A stretch of 9,635 nt of DNA from Myxococcales bacterium (GTDB lineage Bacteria; Myxococcota_C; UBA6777), in the NCBI GenBank assembly GCA_027005175.1, contig JALTMC010000871.1, positions 1-9,635 on the forward strand, written 5' to 3'. Positions 1 through 5,873 of this stretch are shown piece by piece; position 1 is the stretch's first letter, and each line of letters begins with the position of its first letter. A program made the translations under genes and the position numbers. The notes under the pieces were generated by a model. It did not search any database and had not been told where the DNA came from. It worked only from the letters and a program-made list of their open reading frames with translations.

Positions 1-1920
1 GGGTGTACACTGATTGAGTGATATCACTTCAGGGTGAAAACGTTTGAGGCGACGAGCAGCCCGGTACGAAAAGTTTTCGGCGGTTCCTGACTCAGAACCA
101 AACAAGATCAAAACATTCAGTTCTGTGTGTATGTCTGCATCATCGATGTCGGGGAATGATGTTTCTGCATCGAGCACTTCCCATCGATTAAACATGTCGC
201 GGTAGTGTGGTTCGAGTTTAAACTCGCGCATCTCATGGTGAAACACAGGACAAAGACTTCCACCCATGGGAGGAACGATCCATGACCAACGAGCAGGACA
301 TTCGCGACCGGATTGTTTTTCACGGCGGTCGTGGATCATAAACTGTCGTGACGCTGTGTGATGATCCACAAGGGTTATTCGTTGCTCTTGGAACGAATGT
401 AAGATGGCTACGTTAAGTTCAAGATGAACTCTATCGCGCCACAAACTTTGCTCGGTGGAAGTGTCGAGGCCCATTGCTTGAGCGATAGCTTCTAGCTTGT
501 TGTATCGATGTTCATCCAGGAAATTTCGTGCGATTTCTGTGCCCATAAACCAGCCATTAAACGGAGCACAAGTATAGCGAAGTCCACCCAGATCAAGGCC
601 GATGTTACAGACAAATGGAATGGCACACCACTTTAATCCAAGCTCTGTGATTCCAGGAATGGTGGGATGTTTAATTGTGACTTCAGCGACGAGTTCACGA
701 GGAAGCTCGTACATTTTGGGAGCTTTGTCTATGGTATCAATTACGATGGGGAGCAGGTCAAACTCTCCAGGAATGGTTGGAGGCTTCCAGCCCATATCCA
801 TTACCTTTTCTGTGTATTCTAGATTGCCTGCATCGCCGAGGATACTTCCATCGGGAAGTCGATAGGCTGCGTAGCGTACAAATTGTGTGTTCCAAAAGCG
901 CGGGCCCCATTGTTCATGAGGTTCTTTCGGACGAAATAGGGTGATAACGATTTGAACATTTCCATCGTTGGTGGCGATCTTCAGATGGTTGAGGACTTCT
1001 CGAAACATCTCATCGGGATCAGTGACATGCCGACAATCACGGACGATCAAGTTGTTCCAATGCACACGACCAATGCATTTGTAAGCATTGCGCCACGCCA
1101 AACGAGCGCCGTATTCCAACTCTTCGAAGGAATGTTCATAGGTTCCCAACTCTTCCAGATCTGCGGTCACTCCCTCCAGGCGACGCTCCAATCGCTGGGG
1201 CTCCCAATGGCGCTCATGGGCCATTGTCGTGAGCCACTCTCTGGCTTTGCTTAAGATACGTTGGTCATGACGGTCCAGAAGGTCCACACCCACTTTGACG
1301 TTGGGTCGTTCGTTGTGTTCTTTGATAGCGGCACATATCGGTGTTGCGATGTATTCTTGAAAGAATCGATAAAAGGCAGAACGCTTTCCTTTTCGGAGTT
1401 CGTTTCGTTCGAGTTCTTCCAGAAGAAAGAGCTCTCGCAGCGCCCAGATCCAAGACCGACCAATGACGTCCCAGTCTGCTTCCTTGCTACCAATTTGAGC
1501 AAACCAACGGGCATAGTCGTCGATATTTCTCCATTGGATATCCGGATCGGCATGTGCTGGCATTGCAGCTTCTCGGCCCAACACTTCGGTGTGTGGATGA
1601 AGCGAGCGGATACACATGTCAAACAAGCCAAAGATGATGTCCTCAACTTCATCGCCAAGAACACCCATGCGAGAGTAAATGGCAGGAGATTCTTTGTACA
1701 CACAGCCGACAAAGGCTTCCAATGCAGGAGCCTGTAACGCTTGAAGCTTGTTCCAAGTGTCTCGAACGATCACTTTGTCGCGTGCAGAGAGAGCGAATGT
1801 ATCACTCGCTTTTCCTGTACTCTTTGCGGTCCGTCTACGAAACTCTTCGGGCTGTGAGTCATCCTGAAAGTGACTTTCCAAGAGTGGAATTCTCATAAAT
1901 CCAGGTGTGTACTTAACCAT
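1..1920 (-). CDS. nos: Globin-like / nitric oxide synthase oxygenase / flavodoxin fusion (5' part, runs off the left edge)
   Basis: Predicted NO synthase: oxidises L-arginine to citrulline and NO at a heme-thiolate, with electrons from its own C-terminal reductase. The frame is open for 640 codons to the window edge. Residues ~44-202 resemble a globin: helix A 'LSARDKVIV', then a G-helix region 'ADWDVIGRSWIWAL'. Residues ~222-575 are a full NOS oxygenase domain: 'AWRNAYKCIGR' with heme-ligand Cys282 and Trp276, 'FDLLP', 'APFNGWFMGTEI' with arginine-binding Glu462, 'DHHTA', and 'RWSWIVPPMGGS' then 'PVFHHEM' (pterin and dimer region, closer to animal than Bacillus NOS). Residues ~601-640 open an FMN domain with 'GSESGTAEN' (608-616). 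FAD/NADPH domains would lie outside. Start ATG at 1920-1918: AGGA at 1931-1928 with a 7-nt spacer, and an in-frame stop at 1959-1957. Synechococcus PCC 7335 NOS has a comparable globin-NOS-reductase order. Oddities: no His at the globin proximal position (Phe140), a one-residue deletion after Glu462, and an acidic linker. The family call is very secure; cofactor use and activity are inferred. Confidence 0.95.
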   Translation of the reverse strand, partial: MVKYTPGFMRIPLLESHFQDDSQPEEFRRRTAKSTGKASDTFALSARDKVIVRDTWNKLQALQAPALEAFVGCVYKESPAIYSRMGVLGDEVEDIIFGLFDMCIRSLHPHTEVLGREAAMPAHADPDIQWRNIDDYARWFAQIGSKEADWDVIGRSWIWALRELFLLEELERNELRKGKRSAFYRFFQEYIATPICAAIKEHNERPNVKVGVDLLDRHDQRILSKAREWLTTMAHERHWEPQRLERRLEGVTADLEELGTYEHSFEELEYGARLAWRNAYKCIGRVHWNNLIVRDCRHVTDPDEMFREVLNHLKIATNDGNVQIVITLFRPKEPHEQWGPRFWNTQFVRYAAYRLPDGSILGDAGNLEYTEKVMDMGWKPPTIPGEFDLLPIVIDTIDKAPKMYELPRELVAEVTIKHPTIPGITELGLKWCAIPFVCNIGLDLGGLRYTCAPFNGWFMGTEIARNFLDEHRYNKLEAIAQAMGLDTSTEQSLWRDRVHLELNVAILHSFQEQRITLVDHHTASRQFMIHDRREKQSGRECPARWSWIVPPMGGSLCPVFHHEMREFKLEPHYRDMFNRWEVLDAETSFPDIDDADIHTELNVLILFGSESGTAENFSYRAARRLKRFHPEVISLNQCTP

Positions 1921-1968
1921 GCCATTGTCCTGTCGCTGTGACTTCACCCTTTGTTCCTACATACGTGC

Positions 1969-1996
1969 ATTGTACACAATACCACTTGTTTGTCAT
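1969..1996 (-). promoter_or_regulatory. Candidate sigma70-type promoter of the NOS fusion gene
   Basis: On the minus strand, ATGACA (1996-1991) is a 5/6 match to the -35 consensus. TACAAT (1974-1969) is a 5/6 match to the -10 consensus. The spacer is 16 bp. Transcription would begin near 1962, giving a leader of about 40 nt before the ATG at 1920. A small palindrome, ATTGT-AC-ACAAT (1969-1980), lies exactly over the -10 box and could be a repressor site, but it is short and matches no operator I know. I saw no FNR-like or NorR-like site. Predicted from sequence only. Confidence 0.5.
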
Positions 1997-2010
1997 AAGA
2001 CCCCTCCCCC

Positions 2011-2070
2011 GGTGATGTCCATTTCTTTTCATAACAATGCGGTGATGTCCATTTCTTTTCATAACGATGT
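2011..2070. repeat. Direct tandem duplication, 2 x 30 bp
   Basis: Two adjacent 30-bp units (2011-2040 and 2041-2070), each starting GGTGATGTCCATTTC, differ at only two positions (unit positions 26 and 30), so the duplication is recent. It sits 15 bp upstream of the -35 box of the NOS promoter and directly abuts the end of the decayed HNH module. On the minus strand the unit is a multiple of three and repeats a ten-residue peptide ('IVMKRNGHHR') in a frame I do not think is a real gene. It may be simple slippage or may affect the promoter. Confidence 0.9.
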
Positions 2071-2260
2071 CATGGCCAGAATACTTTCTCTTCGTCTTCT
2101 GCTGTGCTCTGTCCATGACAGTGTCCGTGAAGAAGTTGTAGATTTTCCTATTCATTTCCTCCCGTGAGCGTGGAATGATGTGGTCTCTCTCCACAATATC
2201 CTCTTTTCGAAAAAACATTCCACACCATCGGTATTTCCCTTGTTACTTCTTTCGCAGCCT
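2070..2260 (-). pseudogene. Decayed HNH nuclease module, group II intron-encoded-protein type
   Basis: The minus strand reads 'RLRKK-stop-QGKYRWCGMFFRKED' and then 'IVERDHIIPRS' in one frame (2260 to about 2164). After a one-base deletion it continues as 'GGNE-stop-ENLQLLHGHCH' and 'GQSTAED' in another frame, ending at a TGA at 2072-2070. This is the layout of the HNH domain at the C-terminus of many group II intron-encoded reverse transcriptases: KCxWCG, DHIIPRS-GG, NLQLLH-HCH-KTA. Damage seen: a stop at 2245-2243 where Gln is usual, Cys to Tyr in the first zinc-knuckle Cys, a frameshift near 2163-2165, and TAG at the usual Tyr before 'ENLQ'. No reverse transcriptase or maturase remains upstream, and no intron domain V is visible downstream. 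The first frame stays open from a possible ATG at 2218 to a stop at 1915-1913, overlapping the NOS start; I regard that 101-codon frame as chance. A free-standing HNH gene is the alternative origin. Confidence 0.7.
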
Positions 2261-2376
2261 AGCGACTGCTGTTCAATGGTGAAACAAGCCCAAAGAATTT
2301 GACAAACAAGCGATTCCCTCTATGCTCCCTAAAAGCCCCAAAAGCAGTAAGTACAAAGTGTTTGTAGCATGATTTG

Positions 2377-2430
2377 GGGGGGACCAAAACATCCAGTTCA
2401 GGTCTATATAGAGTATCGATGTGCCCCCCC
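2377..2430 (+). promoter_or_regulatory. G7 / C7 inverted repeat in the leader of the Cys-rich lipoprotein gene
   Basis: Seven G (2377-2383) and seven C (2424-2430) face each other across 40 nt, 29 nt before the start codon at 2460. The arms could pair in mRNA or DNA, although pairing does not extend past the homopolymers. The loop contains TATATA (2405-2410), which might be part of a -10 region, but no convincing -35 box is present. Homopolymer runs of this kind can vary in length by slippage. The regulatory role is speculative. I saw nothing else recognisable between 2261 and 2376. Confidence 0.3.
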
Positions 2431-2459
2431 TGAAAACTTAATAGCAGTGGAGAAGAAGA

Positions 2460-5400
2460 ATGAGGTTAAGGTCCTTTCTGTGTTGTCTCGGAATGAGTTT
2501 ACTGCTCACAATGAGTGTGGGTTGTAGCTCAACCAACAGGAACACTTGCGAAAAGGTGACGTGTTCAAGTGGCCAACGCTGCTACCTCGGTGTCTGTGTC
2601 GCCAGCTGTAAATCTCCCGAAAAGGCTTGTGGAGGGATCTGTGTCGATCTCAAAAAAGCCTTTGACCACTGCGGTCAATGTGGCAATAAGTGTCGCAAAG
2701 GTGAAGCTTGCACCAATGGGACATGCAATATAGCCTGTAACAAAACAAAAAAGCTCTGTGGTAGAGTGTGTGTTGATAACAAAACCAATGCACAACACTG
2801 CGGTGCTTGCGGTAATGCCTGCAAAGATGGAGAGGTCTGCAAAGCAGGGAAGTGTCAGTTGTTTTGTGCGCAGGGAAGCAAGCTCTGTGACGGAATCTGT
2901 GTCAACGTCCAAACTGATGCTACGAATTGCGGGGCATGCAAAAAGACTTGTGAAAATGGCCAAGTTTGTACCAATGGGAAATGCACACTGACTTGCCCCT
3001 CAGGACAGGAGAAGTGTGGTAATGCTTGTGTCGATACCAACATCGATCCCAGCAACTGTGGTGCCTGCAAAACCAAGTGCAAGGCAGGACAAGTCTGCTC
3101 GAATGGAAGCTGTGCTGTTACATGTGGAGACAAACTCACCGAATGTAGCGGTGTCTGTGCCGACACCCAAACAAGTACAAAGTATTGTGGTGATTGTGAC
3201 ACATCCTGCCAAAAAGGCGAGGTGTGCGAGGCAGGTAAATGCAAGCTACAGTGCCCCGCTGGCTTTACCAACTGCAATGGCACATGCACCAACGTAAAGA
3301 CAGACAAGGCCAACTGTGGAGCCTGCGACAACACCTGCAAAACAGACGAGTCTTGCGACGAAGGTAAGTGCAAAGTACTCTGCCCATCCAGTCAAACAGC
3401 ATGTGGTGGTCTGTGCGTTACCACCCAGTCCGATCCAAAGAACTGTGGTAAATGTGGTACCGTCTGTACAGGTGGCAAGATCTGCGAAGCAGGTGCTTGC
3501 GCTTGCTCCACCAGCCAAACGGATTGCTCCGGTACTTGTACGGATACAAACACCGACCCCAAGAATTGTGGCACCTGTGGAACAGCCTGTAAAACAGGAG
3601 AGAACTGTCTGGCAGGTCAATGTCAAAACCAAATCCAGTGTCCCAGCACCCAAACCCTCTGTAACAACAAGTGTGTTGACACCCAAACCAACACAGCCAA
3701 CTGTGGCACCTGTGGCACAGCTTGTACGGATGGAAAGACCTGCCAAGCCGGAGCATGCAGCTGTCCTGCCGGCCAGACCGAATGCAATGGAAAGTGTACA
3801 GACACAAAAACCGACTCAGCCAACTGTGGCACATGCGCCAGCCCTTGCGCCACAAGTCAAAGCTGCCAAGCCGGGACTTGTCGATGTCCCGCTGGCCAAA
3901 GTCTCTGTGCAGGAACATGTGTAAATACAAAGACAGACCCTGCCAACTGCGGTGCCTGCGGCACAGCCTGTTTGTCAGGCCAAGTCTGTGCCAATGGGAC
4001 ATGCGGTACGATCTGCCCCATCGGACAAACTAACTGTGCTGGTGTTTGTGCAATCATCACTACAGACCTCAAGAACTGCGGCTCCTGTGGCAACGTTTGC
4101 CAAGCAGGCAGTACATGCAACAACGGACAATGTGTGCAGCTTAAGAATGCAGCAGCCGCAGGCGGAACAAGTACAGATTTTGGCTATGGTGTGGCTGTGG
4201 ATAAGAGCGGCAACATCTACATCACAGGCTATTACCGGACCACTGCAACCTTTGGCAGTACCACCCTGGCTGCCAAGGGTGGTGGCAGCATGTTTGTGGC
4301 CAAATACGACAAGACAGGCAAGCTTCTCAAGGCCGTCAATGTTGTCAACGCAGGCACCAGCGGTTCCTTCTATAGCATCGGATATGACATCGCCGTGGAT
4401 AACACTGGAAATGTGTATGTCACAGGAACCTTCTACACCACCGCCACAACCTATGCGACATTTGGCAGTCTCTCACTCAAGACGGTTGGTGGTAATAGGG
4501 ACATGTTTGTGGCAAAACTAGACAGCAATCTCAACTTCACGAAGTTATTTGCAGGAGGTGGGATATCCTCCGATTACGGCTATGCACTTGCCATCGACAA
4601 AAGTAACAATGTCTTTGTGACAGGTTCTTTCTACAGCACATCCTCCAGTCCGGCAACCTTTGGCTCGTTGAAGTTGACCTCAAAAGGCTCTTCAGACATC
4701 TTTGTGCTCAAGCTGGACAACAACCTCACGCTCCAAAAAGCCTACAGCATGGGAGGGATCAGTTTAGATGTAGGTCGTGGCATTGTCACAGACAGCACAA
4801 ACAATGTCTATATTGCAGGATACTGGTACACAGGCAGCACCGGAACCACTGTGTTATCCTATGGTTCGAGCACCCTCAAAGGTACCAAAGACTATGACAT
4901 GTTTGTGGCCAAGTTCACCAACAATCTTGCCATCACCAAGATAGTTGCAGCAAAAGGTAGTGTTTACCGTGAATATGCTCGGGATCTGGCCGTTGACTCC
5001 AAGGACAACCTCTATGTCACGGGTCATTGGTTCTCCAACACCTCTTCAGATCGAAAGTGTACCTTTGGCAGAGTCGTTCTAACAAATGTTGGAACTTCAA
5101 GCTACTCCTCTGATATCTTTGTAGCGAAGTTGGACAAGAACCTAAACTTCACCAACGCCATGAACATGGGAAGCACATCTTCCGAGTATGGCTATGGTAT
5201 TGCAAGCGATGGAACCAATGTATACGTTACCGGCAATACGTATGCTGCAGGAAAGTTTGGCACGTTTACCCTCTCAAGCCGGGGTTCTGCCGATGTCTTT
5301 GTGGCAAAGATCGATGCCAATTTCAAGGTCGTAGCGGCCCAAAGTGCTGGAGGCATCAGCTCCGATTACGGCTATGCGATAGCCGCTGATGCCATGGGCA

Positions 5401-5504
5401 ACTACTTTGTCACAGGCTATTTCTCCGGTACAGGGTTCTTCGGCAATACAACACTGACCTCCAAAGGTTCCATCGATATCTTCGTCACCCAGAACCTCCC
5501 CTAA
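2460..5504 (+). CDS. Lipoprotein with twelve Cys-rich repeats and a seven-repeat SBBP beta-propeller
   Basis: Predicted exported lipoprotein of 1014 residues; function unknown. The signal peptide 'MRLRSFLCCLGMSLLLTMSVGC' in two parts (residues 1-12, 13-22) ends in a lipobox with lipidated Cys22. Residues ~30-558 hold twelve units of about 40 residues on the pattern C-x-G-x-CVDT-x-TD-x-NCGxCGxxC-x-G-x-C-x-x-G-x-C, each with about eight Cys, probably disulfide-bonded outside the cytoplasm. Residues ~562-1014 hold seven units of about 65 residues with 'DYGYAIAxD', 'NVYVTGxF', 'ATFGSxxL' and 'DxFVAKLD', the SBBP beta-propeller repeat; seven fits a closed propeller. Start ATG has GGAG at 2449-2452 with a 7-nt spacer. 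Repeats of this Cys-rich type are common in Myxococcota surface proteins, where they are often mis-annotated. A ligand- or polymer-binding surface role is a guess. Its 3' end is duplicated beyond the stop codon. No enzyme motif is visible. Confidence 0.93.
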   Translation: MRLRSFLCCLGMSLLLTMSVGCSSTNRNTCEKVTCSSGQRCYLGVCVASCKSPEKACGGICVDLKKAFDHCGQCGNKCRKGEACTNGTCNIACNKTKKLCGRVCVDNKTNAQHCGACGNACKDGEVCKAGKCQLFCAQGSKLCDGICVNVQTDATNCGACKKTCENGQVCTNGKCTLTCPSGQEKCGNACVDTNIDPSNCGACKTKCKAGQVCSNGSCAVTCGDKLTECSGVCADTQTSTKYCGDCDTSCQKGEVCEAGKCKLQCPAGFTNCNGTCTNVKTDKANCGACDNTCKTDESCDEGKCKVLCPSSQTACGGLCVTTQSDPKNCGKCGTVCTGGKICEAGACACSTSQTDCSGTCTDTNTDPKNCGTCGTACKTGENCLAGQCQNQIQCPSTQTLCNNKCVDTQTNTANCGTCGTACTDGKTCQAGACSCPAGQTECNGKCTDTKTDSANCGTCASPCATSQSCQAGTCRCPAGQSLCAGTCVNTKTDPANCGACGTACLSGQVCANGTCGTICPIGQTNCAGVCAIITTDLKNCGSCGNVCQAGSTCNNGQCVQLKNAAAAGGTSTDFGYGVAVDKSGNIYITGYYRTTATFGSTTLAAKGGGSMFVAKYDKTGKLLKAVNVVNAGTSGSFYSIGYDIAVDNTGNVYVTGTFYTTATTYATFGSLSLKTVGGNRDMFVAKLDSNLNFTKLFAGGGISSDYGYALAIDKSNNVFVTGSFYSTSSSPATFGSLKLTSKGSSDIFVLKLDNNLTLQKAYSMGGISLDVGRGIVTDSTNNVYIAGYWYTGSTGTTVLSYGSSTLKGTKDYDMFVAKFTNNLAITKIVAAKGSVYREYARDLAVDSKDNLYVTGHWFSNTSSDRKCTFGRVVLTNVGTSSYSSDIFVAKLDKNLNFTNAMNMGSTSSEYGYGIASDGTNVYVTGNTYAAGKFGTFTLSSRGSADVFVAKIDANFKVVAAQSAGGISSDYGYAIAADAMGNYFVTGYFSGTGFFGNTTLTSKGSIDIFVTQNLP

Positions 5505-5662
5505 CCTGTGCTGTTCCGATGCTTGTTTTTTCAATCACCCCTTCCACGTCCATATCTTCGTCACCCAGAACCTCCCAGATCCATAGCATTGTGCCCTGCT
5601 GTCACAAGCTTGATACCCCTTCCACGTCCATATCTTCGTCACCCAGAACCTCCCCTAACCTG
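5476..5662 (+). repeat. Duplicated 3' end of the lipoprotein gene, three copies
   Basis: The last coding bases, 'atatcttcgtcacccagaa' followed by 'cctccc' (5476-5500), with the stop and adjoining 'ctaacctg' (to 5508), recur downstream. Copy 2 is 5552-5576 and copy 3 is 5630-5662, the latter again including 'ctaacctg'. Copies 2 and 3 also share the preceding 15 bases, making a perfect 40-bp match (5537-5576 and 5615-5654). Periods are 76 and 78 bp. The first spacing is not a multiple of three, so these are not in-frame protein repeats. They occupy the space between two convergent genes, and no clear intrinsic terminator was found there. Confidence 0.9.
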
Positions 5663-5691
5663 CGAGGAAAACACGACAAGAGACAATGTTT

Positions 5692-5873
5692 CTCTTTCAG
5701 CATTCTTCGTTCAGCTTCTTCCTTCAACTCCTTCATTCTCCTTTGGCATTTTTCGTTCCGTTCCTTATCTCACACCTCGTCATAACTTTGTGCGGGCTAT
5801 CAGCTTCATTTTCCTTCCGTGCTTTTTGCTCCGCTTCTTCATTCTCCTTCAGCGTTTTTCATTCAGCTTCTTC
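5692..5873 (-). repeat. Degenerate polypyrimidine repeat array including the 3' end of the phosphodiesterase gene
   Basis: The terminal 30 bp around the phosphodiesterase stop codon (5844-5873; purine-rich on the coding strand, GAAGAAGCTGAATGAA then AAACGCTGA) resemble three stretches further downstream on that strand: 5692-5721 (about 26 of 30 identical), 5738-5767 and about 5811-5840 (weaker). The best extended pair for the middle copy is 5731-5760 with 5837-5866, 25 of 30 identical. Counts were made by eye. The result is a pyrimidine-rich plus strand from about 5690 to 5875. Low-complexity composition inflates such matches, so the first copy is solid and the last is tentative. Confidence 0.65.

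Noticed and set aside
1-15. Sequence TGTACAC at the left edge, similar to the TGTACAC at the NOS promoter
   Set aside because: It lies inside the coding FMN domain, and a seven-base match is expected by chance.
1251-1737. Open frames on both strands of about 150 codons within the NOS gene
   Set aside because: They overlap the globin-like and early NOS sequence in other frames, with no recognisable motif or start signal. The NOS frame is clearly the coding one.
1921-2070. Possible group II intron domain V/VI downstream of the HNH relic
   Set aside because: No short hairpin with the conserved domain V features could be found on the minus strand, so an intact intron end is not supported.
1913-2218. 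101-codon minus-strand frame overlapping the NOS start by eight bases (ATGGTTAA), which would suggest translational coupling
   Set aside because: Its first third is the HNH relic in one frame only, with the remaining HNH motifs in another frame. It then runs through a recent 30-bp duplication and the likely NOS promoter, so it is best read as part of the pseudogene region.
2855-3746. Several long minus-strand and shifted plus-strand frames across the Cys-rich region
   Set aside because: They are shadows of the repetitive coding sequence on the plus strand. Their own repeats merely mirror its 40-residue period.
5505-5700. Possible intrinsic terminator at the T run near 5525-5531
   Set aside because: No GC-rich stem precedes the T run, so a terminator cannot be supported there.
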